Shown here: positions 1 to 7,946 of the stretch, one piece after another
Position numbering within the stretch: the stretch's first letter is position 1
How the letters are laid out: each line of letters opens with the position of its first letter
DNA from: Chitinophaga sp. H8
GTDB lineage: Bacteria > Bacteroidota > Bacteroidia > Chitinophagales > Chitinophagaceae
Reading direction: 5' to 3'
Length of the DNA: 64,000 nt
NCBI RefSeq assembly: GCF_040567655.1
Contig: NZ_JBEXAC010000002.1
Coordinates: 62,001-126,000 of the forward strand
Translations under genes and position numbers: made by a program
The notes under the pieces: generated by a model
Database searches by the model: none
What the model saw: the letters and a program-made list of their open reading frames with translations, nothing else
What the model was told of the DNA's origin: nothing

Positions 1-438
1 CACCGCTGCTGCCAGCTCTCCGCCGGATAACACAAAATCGCCGATAGAAATCTCCCGGGTAATAAAATGGTCACGGATACGCTGGTCAATTCCCTTATAA
101 TGCCCGCATAAGAACAAAAGATTGCCTTTTAAGGACAGTTGATTGGCTATTTTCTGATTAAAGGTTTCTCCATCAGGTGTTAAGAAAATCACTTCATCGT
201 ACTGCACTTTAGCCTGTAGGGCTTCTATGGCATTTACAACAGGCTCTATCATCATCACCATGCCGGCGCCACCGCCAAACTGATAGTCGTCCACCTGATT
301 GTGCTTATAGGTAGTATATTCCCGCAACTGGTGCACATGTACCTCCAGCAGCCCTTTATCCTGCGCCCTTTTCATAATGGAATGGGCAAAAGGGCTTTCC
401 AGCAACTCCGGCAATACGGAAATAATGTCTATACGCAT
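1..438 (-). CDS. trmD: tRNA (guanine37-N1)-methyltransferase TrmD, 3' end beyond window
   Basis: Reading frame open from an ATG at 438 to the window edge (146 codons visible, about 60% of the family's usual length). The protein begins [17 protein letters not shown] and carries the SAM-binding knot region, with GGGAGMVMM at about 64-72 and later [13 protein letters not shown] and [13 protein letters not shown], all typical TrmD signatures. The enzyme methylates N1 of G37 in tRNAs reading CNN codons and prevents +1 frameshifting. It lies 27 nt downstream of rimM, and rpsP-rimM-trmD is the classic ribosome/tRNA maturation cluster. Identity is certain; only the C-terminus is missing because of the window boundary. 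Confidence 0.95.
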   Translation of the reverse strand, partial: MRIDIISVLPELLESPFAHSIMKRAQDKGLLEVHVHQLREYTTYKHNQVDDYQFGGGAGMVMMIEPVVNAIEALQAKVQYDEVIFLTPDGETFNQKIANQLSLKGNLLFLCGHYKGIDQRIRDHFITREISIGDFVLSGGELAAAV

Positions 439-465
439 GATAATCAATTATTATTAGCAACGCTG

Positions 466-987
466 CTAGTCAATATACAGGTCAATCAGTCCATCTGGCA
501 AATCAAGTAATACCACCTGGGCTTGCTTATCTATTTTCAATAATGATTGTTCATTTACCGGCAGCAAGGCTTCCTTTCCCTGAATCATTACTTTTACCAA
601 TACCTGCATCGGCATTTCAATCACTTCTTCAATTACTCCCAGTGGTCCCCGCTGCTGGTCTTCCACCGCAAATCCCAGTAATGCCAGGGGGGCTGCGGCG
701 GCAGTATGCTGCTTAAAGTCAGCCTCGGTAAGATATACCTGTGTTTTAACCAGCTTTTGAGCCATTTCCTTGGTATCTACCCCTTCCAGCTTCACGTACA
801 CATGTTCATGGTCCTTGGCTGTAATCTTCTGGGGAAAATAGGGAATAAAGCTGTTTTTGTGTTCTTCCAGAAAAAGAGCCGCCACACCTTTCAGTGCGGT
901 CTTTTTTCCGAGGCTATGCCGCATGACCAGCTCTCCCTCCAGTCCAAAAGTAGCGATCAGTTTCCCTATGCTAAAGTAATTGTTCAT
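466..987 (-). CDS. rimM: Ribosome maturation factor RimM
   Basis: 173 aa, normal for the family. The N-terminal beta-barrel begins MNNYFSIGKLIATFGLEGE (the usual G-x-hydrophobic-G-LxGE pattern), and the C-terminal PRC-barrel-like part contains GPLGVIEEVIEMP and ALLPVNEQSLLKID. RimM binds S19 in the 30S head and assists late 16S processing. It sits between rpsP upstream and trmD downstream. The 5' gap to rpsP (about 200 bp) holds a degenerate TTAGC repeat and a hairpin just after rpsP, so expression probably depends on read-through; I saw no separate promoter. Confidence 0.95.
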   Translation of the reverse strand: MNNYFSIGKLIATFGLEGELVMRHSLGKKTALKGVAALFLEEHKNSFIPYFPQKITAKDHEHVYVKLEGVDTKEMAQKLVKTQVYLTEADFKQHTAAAAPLALLGFAVEDQQRGPLGVIEEVIEMPMQVLVKVMIQGKEALLPVNEQSLLKIDKQAQVVLLDLPDGLIDLYID

Positions 988-997
988 GTATTAAAGA

Positions 998-1132
998 AGC
1001 TATTAGCTTTTAGCCGTTAGCTTTTAGCTTTAAATGACTTTTGTCTGAAATTAATGTAAGCTTAGTGTTTTGTAAGGCAGGGCCTTCAATCACTACTCGC
1101 AGCTAGAAGCTCAAGGCTCATAGCTCATAGTT
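998..1132. repeat. TTAGC-family intergenic repeat, copy 1 (degenerate pair)
   Basis: Two blocks, 998-1032 and 1101-1132, consist of repeated AGCT/TTAGC units (agctattagcttttagcc and the roughly complementary agctcaaggctcatagctc). The second block is approximately the reverse complement of the first, so the RNA could fold back across a 68-nt spacer. The same motif family occurs at 9570, 45661, 47281 and 52901. This copy is the most degenerate pair. Confidence 0.7.
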
Positions 1133-1139
1133 AAAAAGA

Positions 1140-1173
1140 AAAAGGAAATATTTGCGTACAAATATTTCCTTTT
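1140..1173 (-). terminator. Hairpin terminator after rpsP
   Basis: A perfect 14-bp inverted repeat (arms 1140-1153 and 1160-1173, loop gcgtac) built from aaaaggaaatattt and its complement. It starts 20 bp after the rpsP stop on the minus strand and has A/T-rich flanks. It may only partly stop transcription, because rimM and trmD lie beyond it. Confidence 0.65.
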
Positions 1174-1193
1174 AGTATGGTTAAGCGTTTGGC

Positions 1194-1652
1194 TTAGGCT
1201 TCAGTACCTTCACCTTCAGCGGGTGCAGCAGGAGCGGCCGGAGCTTCTTCTACTTTTTTCACCACTGGAACAATTGCTCTTGCTTTTCTCTGACCTTCGC
1301 GACGTGCAGAAACTTTCTGCTCGTGCTCAGCCTGCCACTGACCAAATTTCTGGTAAGCAGTAGGTTCATCAAACAGACCTAAGTTCACACCTCTTAACAG
1401 GTGTTTCAGGTATAATACACCTTTGAAAGACAGGATCCTTCTAACGGTATCAGTAGGTTGTGCACCTTTCTGTAACCAGCGTAATGCTTTCTCCGTATCT
1501 ATATTGATAGATGCCGGAACAGTTAAAGGATTGTAAGTACCTATTTTCTGGATGAATTTACCATCTCTTGGAGCCCGCGCATCGGCTACTACGATAAAAT
1601 AGAAAGGTCTTTTCTTTGCGCCATGTCTCTGTAATCTGATTTTAACTGGCAT
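1194..1652 (-). CDS. rpsP: 30S ribosomal protein S16
   Basis: 152 aa from the ATG at 1652; a longer in-frame start at 1709 would add 19 residues not found in S16 and would overlap the promoter. The core [18 protein letters not shown] is canonical, followed by [18 protein letters not shown]. An acidic Ala/Pro/Glu-rich C-terminal tail ([15 protein letters not shown]) extends beyond the roughly 80-residue S16 domain, as is common in Bacteroidota. It is an assembly protein of the 30S body and the first gene of the rpsP-rimM-trmD group. A near-perfect promoter lies 55 bp upstream. Confidence 0.96.
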   Translation of the reverse strand: MPVKIRLQRHGAKKRPFYFIVVADARAPRDGKFIQKIGTYNPLTVPASINIDTEKALRWLQKGAQPTDTVRRILSFKGVLYLKHLLRGVNLGLFDEPTAYQKFGQWQAEHEQKVSARREGQRKARAIVPVVKKVEEAPAAPAAPAEGEGTEA

Positions 1653-1706
1653 AAATAAGTCGAGATTATTTTTTGCGAGTGAATAAATATTGTTTAATAA
1701 GGGCTG

Positions 1707-1737
1707 CAAATGTATTCATTAAATTGATATTCTCAAA
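1707..1737 (-). promoter_or_regulatory. rpsP promoter (Bacteroidota TTTG-N19-TAnnTTTG)
   Basis: On the minus strand: TTTG at 1737-1734, 19-nt spacer, TACATTTG at 1714-1707, an exact match to the Bacteroidota sigma-70 consensus. Expected start near 1700, giving a leader of about 48 nt before the ATG at 1652. This also argues against the longer rpsP start. Confidence 0.75.
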
Positions 1738-1823
1738 ATTATTTACCGAATCTTTGAGAACCCATCCTGAATTCCACTGCACTGCAAATCTACAAATTCA
1801 AAACCGAACATTCCTAATGGAAT

Positions 1824-3155
1824 TTATCTCATAGCTCCCATTCCTTTCAATCCTTTCCCGCCTGCACCAAATTTGTTCATCATTTTCATCATCTGGCGCA
1901 TTTGTTCAAACTGCTTCATGAACTGATTCACATCCTGGATTTCCTTACCACAACCCTTAGCGATACGCTTGCGACGGCCACCATCAATAATGTCCGGATT
2001 TCCCCGTTCCTGCGGCGTCATGGAATTAATCATGGCTTCTATCCCCTTAAAGGCATCATCACTGATGTCAATATCCTTGATCGCTTTGCCCACACCGGGT
2101 ATCATGCCCATCAGATCTTTCAGGTTACCCATTTTCTTGATCTGCTGGAGTTGTTCTTTAAAGTCATCAAAATCAAACTGGTTCTGCCGGATTTTCTTTT
2201 CCAGCTTCTTGGCCTGCTCCTCATTAAACTGCTCCTGCGCACGTTCTACCAGGGTGGTGATATCTCCCATCCCCAGGATACGCTGTGCCATCCTTTCCGG
2301 ATAAAACACATCCAGGGTATCCAGCTTTTCGCCCATGCTCACAAACTTGATGGGCTTTGCTACCGTATACTTGATCGTCAGTGCAGCTCCACCACGGGTA
2401 TCACCATCCAGTTTTGTCAGTACCACCCCGGTAAAGTCCAGCCTTTCATTAAATGTTTTGGCGGTATTCACGGCATCCTGCCCTGTCATGGAATCTACCA
2501 CAAACAGGATTTCGTTAGGATTAACGGCATTTTTAATGTTTGCCACCTCGGTCATCATCACCTCATCCACTGCCAAACGGCCGGCGGTATCTATGATGAT
2601 AATGTTATTTCCCTTTTGTTTCGCCTCCCGGATAGCATTCTCTGCAATCTGTACGGCATTCTTATTCTCAGGCTCATTATACACCTCCACTCCAATCTGC
2701 TCTCCCAGTACTTTTAACTGGTCTATTGCCGCAGGACGGTAAATATCCGCTGCCACCAGCAAAGGTTTCTTGCCTTTCTTCGTTTTCAGGAAATTGGCCA
2801 GTTTGCCCGAAAAGGTGGTTTTACCCGACCCCTGCAAACCAGCTATGAGGATAACAGTAGGATTTGTTTTAATATCCAGCTCTGCTTCTGTACCGCCCAT
2901 CAGTTCGGCCAGCTCATCTTTCACAATTTTCACCATCAGCTGCCCCGGAGAGATCGCGGTAATTACCTTTTCTCCCAAAGCTTTATCCTTCACCCGGTCT
3001 GTAAACTCCTTGGCTATTTTATAGTTCACGTCCGCATCCACCAATGCCCGGCGGATTTCCTTCACGGTACTGGCTACGTTAATATCCGATATCCGGCCCT
3101 CGCCTTTGAGTTGTTTAAACGCCGACTCCAGCCGCTCTGATAATGATTCAAACAT
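1824..3155 (-). CDS. ffh: Signal recognition particle protein Ffh (SRP54)
   Basis: 443 aa, normal length. N domain about 1-90, then the GTPase G domain with G1 GLQGSGKTT at 106-114, RPAAIDQL at about 140, DTAGR at 189-193, TKLDGDTRGGAAL at 247-259. The methionine-rich M domain (about 300-443) ends in MMKMMNKFGAGGKG. It binds 4.5S RNA and signal sequences and delivers ribosomes to FtsY at the inner membrane. It has its own strong promoter (3298-3328) and an unusually structured leader of about 135 nt. Confidence 0.97.
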   Translation of the reverse strand: MFESLSERLESAFKQLKGEGRISDINVASTVKEIRRALVDADVNYKIAKEFTDRVKDKALGEKVITAISPGQLMVKIVKDELAELMGGTEAELDIKTNPTVILIAGLQGSGKTTFSGKLANFLKTKKGKKPLLVAADIYRPAAIDQLKVLGEQIGVEVYNEPENKNAVQIAENAIREAKQKGNNIIIIDTAGRLAVDEVMMTEVANIKNAVNPNEILFVVDSMTGQDAVNTAKTFNERLDFTGVVLTKLDGDTRGGAALTIKYTVAKPIKFVSMGEKLDTLDVFYPERMAQRILGMGDITTLVERAQEQFNEEQAKKLEKKIRQNQFDFDDFKEQLQQIKKMGNLKDLMGMIPGVGKAIKDIDISDDAFKGIEAMINSMTPQERGNPDIIDGGRRKRIAKGCGKEIQDVNQFMKQFEQMRQMMKMMNKFGAGGKGLKGMGAMR

Positions 3156-3259
3156 TATTTTTAGTCAATTTTACTGGTTGAAATGAATAGCTACCGGTAT
3201 TCCCGCTAGCCGGGAGGGGCAGCCCCTGAAAGGCAGCTGTGCCCTGAAACCCCAAATAA

Positions 3260-3291
3260 GAATGGTGAATATCCATGAATATTCACCATTC
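3260..3291 (-). promoter_or_regulatory. 13-bp hairpin at the predicted 5' end of the ffh transcript
   Basis: Perfect inverted repeat, arms 3260-3272 and 3279-3291 (gaatggtgaatat and complement), loop of 6 nt. The -7 element of the ffh promoter ends at 3298, so transcription should begin about at the first base of this hairpin. It is followed in the leader by further G/C-rich dyads (ggggctgcccc and cccggctagcggg, 3190-3230). Not obviously a terminator, since no T-run follows on the minus strand. Confidence 0.55.
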
Positions 3292-3297
3292 GGGCTA

Positions 3298-3328
3298 CAA
3301 AAATATAATTTTTTGAGCGGAAAGCAAA
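3298..3328 (-). promoter_or_regulatory. ffh promoter (TTTG-N19-TAnnTTTG)
   Basis: Minus strand: TTTG at 3328-3325, 19-nt spacer, TATTTTTG at 3305-3298. Exact consensus match with the same 19-nt spacing as rpsP and rpoD. Predicted start near 3291. Confidence 0.75.
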
Positions 3329-3337
3329 CGCTGTAAA

Positions 3338-3389
3338 GTAAAAAGCTGATGGTGTATTGCCTTTCCGGCAAAACACTACCAGCTTTTAC
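3338..3389 (-). terminator. Hairpin terminator after rpoD
   Basis: Imperfect inverted repeat, outer arms gtaaaaagctg (3338) and cagcttttac (ending 3389), about 17 bp per side with small mismatches. It lies 28 bp downstream of the rpoD stop on the minus strand and ends in a T-rich stretch. It separates rpoD transcription from the ffh promoter just beyond. Confidence 0.55.
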
Positions 3390-3416
3390 GTAACATCAAT
3401 GCTTTTGTGCTTATAA

Positions 3417-4286
3417 TCAGCTACCTAAGTAGTTTCTTAACAATTTACTTCTGGAAGTAGTACGCAGCTTGGTAATTGCTTTGTCTTTTATCTGACGTAC
3501 CCTTTCACGGGTAAGGCCAAATTTTTCCCCAATATCTTCCAGCGACATCGGATGCTCTACTGCAATACCGAAATACAGGATAATTACGTCTTTCTGACGA
3601 TCCGTTAAGGTAGACAGGGAACGTTCTATTTCAGTACGCAGGGAATCATGATGATCCAATTCGTCGTCTGCATTCACGGCATTGGGATTGGCCAATACGT
3701 CCAGCAGGGAATTATCTTCTCCATCGATAAAGGGTGCATCCATCGATACGTGCCGTGCGGCCACCCCTAAGGTAGCTTCCACTTCTTCTGTGTTGATTTC
3801 CAGGATGGTGGCTAATTCATCCGGAGAAGGTTCTCTTTCAAACTCCTGCTCAAGCTGGGAATAAGCTTTGCTGATCTTATTACTCAGACCTACTTTATTC
3901 AGTGGCAGGCGTACAATACGGGATTGTTCTGCCAAAGCCTGTAAAATAGACTGGCGTATCCACCACACTGCATAAGAGATAAATTTGAAACCACGCGTTT
4001 CATCAAAACGTTGAGCTGCTTTAATTAACCCCAGGTTCCCTTCGTTAATCAGGTCACTCAGTGACAATCCCTGGTTCTGGTACTGTTTCGCAACGGACAC
4101 CACAAAGCGAAGATTGGCTTTGGTGAGCTTTTCAAGCGCACGCTGATCACCCTGTTTAATACGGATAGCGAGGTTTACCTCCTCTTCCGGCGTAATTAAA
4201 TCCACTTTCCCAATTTCCTGTAAATACTTTTCCAGGGACTGTGATTCCCTGTTAGTAATTGATTTAGTGATTTTGAGTTGGCGCAT
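3417..4286 (-). CDS. rpoD: Primary sigma factor RpoD (short Bacteroidota type)
   Basis: 289 aa from the ATG at 4286 ([18 protein letters not shown]), the start conserved in Bacteroidota; an upstream in-frame extension of 40 residues looks non-coding and overlaps the promoter. Regions 1.2 (about 17-50), 2 (55-125, with [15 protein letters not shown] for -7 recognition), 3 (135-210) and 4 (225-280, helix-turn-helix [19 protein letters not shown]) are present. Region 1.1 and the non-conserved insertion are absent, as known for this phylum. It directs housekeeping transcription from the promoters annotated here. Single gene with its own exact-consensus promoter and terminator, so probably autoregulated through its own promoter type (inference). 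Confidence 0.96.
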   Translation of the reverse strand: MRQLKITKSITNRESQSLEKYLQEIGKVDLITPEEEVNLAIRIKQGDQRALEKLTKANLRFVVSVAKQYQNQGLSLSDLINEGNLGLIKAAQRFDETRGFKFISYAVWWIRQSILQALAEQSRIVRLPLNKVGLSNKISKAYSQLEQEFEREPSPDELATILEINTEEVEATLGVAARHVSMDAPFIDGEDNSLLDVLANPNAVNADDELDHHDSLRTEIERSLSTLTDRQKDVIILYFGIAVEHPMSLEDIGEKFGLTRERVRQIKDKAITKLRTTSRSKLLRNYLGS

Positions 4287-4345
4287 TGACATATGATCCG
4301 AACAGTTACAGGTTAAAAAAAAGTTAACATTAGATGAATGCCTGA

Positions 4346-4376
4346 CAAAAATAACTTTTTTTAGATAGTGGCCAAA
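4346..4376 (-). promoter_or_regulatory. rpoD promoter (TTTG-N19-TAnnTTTG)
   Basis: Minus strand: TTTG at 4376-4373, 19-nt spacer, TATTTTTG at 4353-4346. Exact consensus. Leader about 55 nt. The rest of the 363-bp gap to the next gene (4287-4649) is A/T-rich with a small dyad tcaatc/gattga at 4403-4420 and no coding sequence. Confidence 0.75.
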
Positions 4377-4584
4377 AAAAATGTTTCGTTCTTGAATCCT
4401 TTTCAATCAAAATCGATTGACTATAGTTTTCTTACGATTCCACTGCTAAAAGCAGCATGGATGGCTTAATAAAGGTGCATTTACAAAGTGTGTTTATTTA
4501 ACATTAAATAAATTAATAATAGTATATAATTAATTAACGTATTGGGGGAATTATAAGAATACTTAAAAAAAAACCGTAAATTAT

Positions 4585-4614
4585 TTTGACAGAATAAAAT
4601 ATTTTCTATAATTG
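4585..4614 (+). promoter_or_regulatory. Promoter of the START-like gene
   Basis: TTTG at 4585-4588, 18-nt spacer, TATAATTG at 4607-4614 (one mismatch to TAnnTTTG). Predicted start near 4621, leader about 30 nt to the ATG at 4650. Confidence 0.55.
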
Positions 4615-4649
4615 CAGCTTGATGATATTGATTTACTAATAAACGCGAG

Positions 4650-5030
4650 ATGTCTAAGAAAGTGCAATATGAGTTAGAATTCCCGGTAAGATGCTCACCA
4701 GGTATACTGTATGAGTTTTTATCAACCCCGGCCGGGTTACAGGAATGGTTTGCCGATAAAGTGGATTATAGAGACAACGTCTTTTCTTTTTCCTGGAATG
4801 GCAATGCCGAAGAAGCTGAAGTGCTGGAACAGGAAGAGGATGAGTTTATACGCTTACATTGGTTACACTCACCCAAAGGAGAATTTTTTGAATTCCGTAT
4901 CCAGATCTCAGAAGTTACCAGCGAAACAATTCTGATCGTTAAAGACTTTGCCGAAAAGAAAGAAATTGCCGACCAGAGCCAGTTATGGCACTACCAGGTA
5001 AAAGACCTTTTTCACCGCATCGGTAATTAA
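4650..5030 (+). CDS. START-like (SRPBCC/AHSA1-fold) domain protein
   Basis: 126 aa, a single domain. The pattern YELEFPVRCSPGILYEFLSTPAGLQEWFAD is the opening strand and helix of the SRPBCC fold as found in AHSA1/START-like proteins; the rest alternates strands (VFSFSWNG, FIRLHWLH, FFEFRIQIS) and closes with a long helix (SQLWHYQVKDLFHRI). Such domains bind hydrophobic ligands in a central cavity; no catalytic residues can be named. Cytosolic, no signal peptide. Its stop overlaps the stop of the convergent gene at 5027 in a shared TTAA. The exact ligand and role are unknown. Confidence 0.8.
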   Translation: MSKKVQYELEFPVRCSPGILYEFLSTPAGLQEWFADKVDYRDNVFSFSWNGNAEEAEVLEQEEDEFIRLHWLHSPKGEFFEFRIQISEVTSETILIVKDFAEKKEIADQSQLWHYQVKDLFHRIGN

Positions 5031-5641
5031 CCGGTTTTGTACTGTAACAAGGCAAGTAGTGCCGCATAAGCCGCCGCTACATCTGGAATGATTTTTTCCC
5101 ATCTGTTTAATGCAAAAGGTTTTGCCAGCTTAATAAAATCTTGCCGGTATACCATTGCTTCCCATTTATCAACCGTAAAAGTGCCGACAGGCCTGTAATT
5201 CCCGTTTTCAAAATCATGGTACCACGGATCCTCCTGTGTGTATACCTGGAAGTCATTTGCTGCCAGTAACGGATATCCCGCTACCAGCGCCGCATGATAG
5301 GCTGTTTTTATCTCTCCCGCCAGATGCAGGGTACAGCTGAAATAATGCCCCCACCAGAACATCGTACGAAAGGCGAAAATGCGCTCCTTACTGAAATACC
5401 GCGGAAAATCCAGTATCACATAGGGCAATTCCTGGTAACGCTCTCCCTTAGATATTTTTGCCCCCTGCTCCAGACAGTTTTCCGGAAATGGAAAACCTGC
5501 TGCAGCTGCATGGGTGGCCAGTTCTGTTTGTAAACGCCCCATCAGCAGCATCACCTTTTCTATAATGCTGTTTTTCAGATAAATCCAGTTGGCATCGTAT
5601 GCTACCTCCTGCTCTGCCGGCGTCAGTAAAAAATTTTCCAT
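5027..5641 (-). CDS. Conserved-looking protein of unknown function
   Basis: 204 aa, not recognised. No signal peptide or membrane segment. It is rich in aromatics (WWGHYFSCTLHLAG, DPWYHDFENGNYRPVG, ALNRWEKIIP), soluble-looking and mostly helical at both ends. The balanced codon use and full-length frame argue for a real gene. It converges with the START-like gene and the two stop codons share the palindrome TTAA (5027-5030), leaving no room for a terminator between them. No further function can be inferred. Confidence 0.7.
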   Translation of the reverse strand: MENFLLTPAEQEVAYDANWIYLKNSIIEKVMLLMGRLQTELATHAAAAGFPFPENCLEQGAKISKGERYQELPYVILDFPRYFSKERIFAFRTMFWWGHYFSCTLHLAGEIKTAYHAALVAGYPLLAANDFQVYTQEDPWYHDFENGNYRPVGTFTVDKWEAMVYRQDFIKLAKPFALNRWEKIIPDVAAAYAALLALLQYKTG

Positions 5642-5761
5642 ATAATTAACGGTATTCCTTTTCAGTCCTTTGGGAAATCGTGCTAACTTTACACCTTATA
5701 CCCTGTAAAAATAACAGTATTTGCTGTTAGGGCCGGAGGGTAATGTTAAAGTAATACATCT

Positions 5762-7213
5762 GTGAAAAAACTGGACAAACTCATTATAAAAACTTTTCTG
5801 GGTCCGTTTATCGCTACCTTTTTTGTGACTTTGTTTGTACTTGTCATGCAATTTTTGTGGAAGTACATCGAAGACCTGGTAGGGAAAGGCCTGGATACCG
5901 GCACGATCGTACAGCTGCTTACTTACACCAGTGCCAGCCTGGTACCACTCGCCCTGCCGCTGGCGGTGCTCCTGTCCTCTATCATGACCTTCGGCAATCT
6001 GGGGGAGAGTTTTGAGCTCGTTGCCCTGAAATCATCCGGCATATCCCTCTTGCGCTTTATACGCCCCCTCCTGTTCGTATGTACAATCATTGCGATACTG
6101 GCATTTCTCTTTGCCAATTATGTCATCCCATTAGCCAATCTGCAGTCCAAATCACTGCTGTATGATATTACCAACGCCAAACCGGCATTTAACATTAAAC
6201 CAGGCGTTTTTTACAGCGATATTCCCAATTATACCATCAAAGTTGCCCAGAAGGAAAAGGATAACCAGACCATCCACCAGGTAATGATCTTTGACAAGTC
6301 GTCCGGCAGCGGCGGCGATAAACTGATCCTGGCAGAAAAGGGCACCATGGTCCTGTCTAAGGATAAACGCTTTTTATATTTTGTGCTGAACGACGGCTGG
6401 CGCTATGAAGAACGAAACAACAGGGGCTACAATGCACCGGGAGATATGATCCGGATGGGTTTTAAGCAGTATAAAAAGGCCTTTGATATGAGCACCCTGG
6501 CTTTCAGCCGCCTGGATATGGGATTGTTTGCATCCAACCAGCAAATGCAGAATATCCGCCAGCTGGATAAGTCCATTGATTCCATACAAAAAGAAATCAG
6601 CGCCTATAGCCGTACAGTGAACGCCTATGTTACCACCCGCTACCCTTTTTATAAATGGAAAGACACCGGATGGGCAGCCACTGTACCTCCATTAAAAGCT
6701 ACTACTTTTGAAGAAGTAATACCTGAGAAATCAAGGCGTTATATTCTGGAAAGAGCAGAGCAAACTATCCGCGAAACCCAAAGTACACTGGAACCTACCG
6801 CCAAAGAATTTCAGGATAAATTTAACCTGATGCTCCTGCACAAAGTGGAATGGCAGCGCAAGTTTACCCTGGCCGTAGCCTGTATCGTGATGTTCCTGAT
6901 AGGGGCGCCGCTGGGCTCTATCATACGTAAGGGAGGATTAGGCACACCGCTTGTATTTGCCGTAGTCTTCTTTGTGATCTTCAATATCTTCTTCATGGTG
7001 GGTGAAAAAATGGCCCGCAGTGATGTCATGACTACCTGGAGTGGCATGTGGCTATCCAATATTGTGCTCCTTCCTATTGCGGCCTTCCTTATTTATAAGG
7101 CCATGAATGATTCACAGTTATTCAATAAAGAATTTTATTTTCGCATATTACAGCTTATTAAAAAGTTTTATCAGCAACTGAAAAAACAAAAAGAGAAGCT
7201 ACCTACAACTTAA
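5762..7213 (+). CDS. LptF/LptG-family LPS-export permease (YjgP/YjgQ)
   Basis: 483 aa with a GTG start (MKKLDKLIIKTFLGPFIATF). The family architecture is clear: three N-terminal membrane helices (about 12-36, 55-80, 100-125), a long periplasmic beta-jellyroll region with an inserted coiled segment (about 135-360), then three C-terminal helices (about 375-455). LptF and LptG pair with the ATPase LptB to extract lipopolysaccharide and pass it to LptC/LptA. A single copy is visible, and which of F or G it represents cannot be decided. It is followed 11 bp later by a PAP2 phosphatase and then a glycosyltransferase, an envelope-lipid grouping. Confidence 0.88.
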   Translation: MKKLDKLIIKTFLGPFIATFFVTLFVLVMQFLWKYIEDLVGKGLDTGTIVQLLTYTSASLVPLALPLAVLLSSIMTFGNLGESFELVALKSSGISLLRFIRPLLFVCTIIAILAFLFANYVIPLANLQSKSLLYDITNAKPAFNIKPGVFYSDIPNYTIKVAQKEKDNQTIHQVMIFDKSSGSGGDKLILAEKGTMVLSKDKRFLYFVLNDGWRYEERNNRGYNAPGDMIRMGFKQYKKAFDMSTLAFSRLDMGLFASNQQMQNIRQLDKSIDSIQKEISAYSRTVNAYVTTRYPFYKWKDTGWAATVPPLKATTFEEVIPEKSRRYILERAEQTIRETQSTLEPTAKEFQDKFNLMLLHKVEWQRKFTLAVACIVMFLIGAPLGSIIRKGGLGTPLVFAVVFFVIFNIFFMVGEKMARSDVMTTWSGMWLSNIVLLPIAAFLIYKAMNDSQLFNKEFYFRILQLIKKFYQQLKKQKEKLPTT

Positions 7214-7224
7214 AACACCGTAAT

Positions 7225-7896
7225 TTGAAAACGATGTTATCACTGTTAAGAAAGAATGCTTACTTCTTTCTTCCCTTTCTGCTTTGGGTAATTGCGGGAG
7301 GCATACTGTTCTCGAAGTTCACAAAGGAGGAACTGTTCCTATCCGTTAACCAGGCACACGCGCCCTGGGCCGACGTATTGGTAACCGGTATCACTTACCT
7401 GGGAGATGGTATTTCTTTTGCCATCCTGCTGGTGGTATTGCTGATTATGAAAAAATTCCGGCTGTTTTTTATGGGATTGGCCACCTTTTTGCTGGTCACC
7501 GTAGTGGTACAGGTGGCGAAGCATGCTTTAAATGCCCCCAGACCTATCAGCTACTTTGAGGATACCAGTATCATTCATACGGTGAAATGGGTAACCGTAC
7601 ATGGCAGTAACAGCTTTCCTTCAGGGCATACCGCAGGGGCTTTCGGCATGTTCTGTTTCCTGGCTATCATTGTAGCCAACAAACGGCTGGGATTATTATT
7701 TATGGCGCTGGCACTGGGTGCTGCCCACTCCCGTTTGTACCTGGCACAGCATTTTTATGCAGATGTTTATGTAGGCAGTATTATAGGCACCCTTTCTGCG
7801 GTACTGGTATGCTACCTGTTTCAGCTTCGGGAAAAAACAACCGCATCAAAGGTTTGCCCGCAACCAGCAGCGGGCAATGTGATAGAAGCCACCTGA
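7225..7896 (+). CDS. PAP2-family membrane phosphatase
   Basis: 223 aa from TTG 7225 (or 220 from ATG 7234, equally possible). The three phosphatase motifs are present: K-x6-RP in KHALNAPRP (about 95-103), PSGH in SFPSGHTAG (about 132), and SRLYLAQHFYADV (about 172-184) with the catalytic His. Five to six hydrophobic helices. PAP2 enzymes dephosphorylate membrane-borne substrates such as undecaprenyl diphosphate, phosphatidate or lipid A 1-phosphate. Next to an LPS-export permease and a GT39-type transferase, a lipid A or undecaprenyl-phosphate substrate is plausible but unproved. Confidence 0.88.
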   Translation: MKTMLSLLRKNAYFFLPFLLWVIAGGILFSKFTKEELFLSVNQAHAPWADVLVTGITYLGDGISFAILLVVLLIMKKFRLFFMGLATFLLVTVVVQVAKHALNAPRPISYFEDTSIIHTVKWVTVHGSNSFPSGHTAGAFGMFCFLAIIVANKRLGLLFMALALGAAHSRLYLAQHFYADVYVGSIIGTLSAVLVCYLFQLREKTTASKVCPQPAAGNVIEAT

Positions 7897-7946
7897 ACAT
7901 TTTACTGATTTGGATTTAGCTCGTTAGCACTAATAGACGATTGCGC

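Noticed and set aside
1902..2717. 271-codon frame antisense to ffh
   Set aside because: Shadow of the well-supported ffh gene on the other strand; no domain or signal.
3171..3371. 66-codon frame between ffh and rpoD
   Set aside because: Covers the ffh promoter and leader hairpin; protein has no features and the ffh promoter explains the region.
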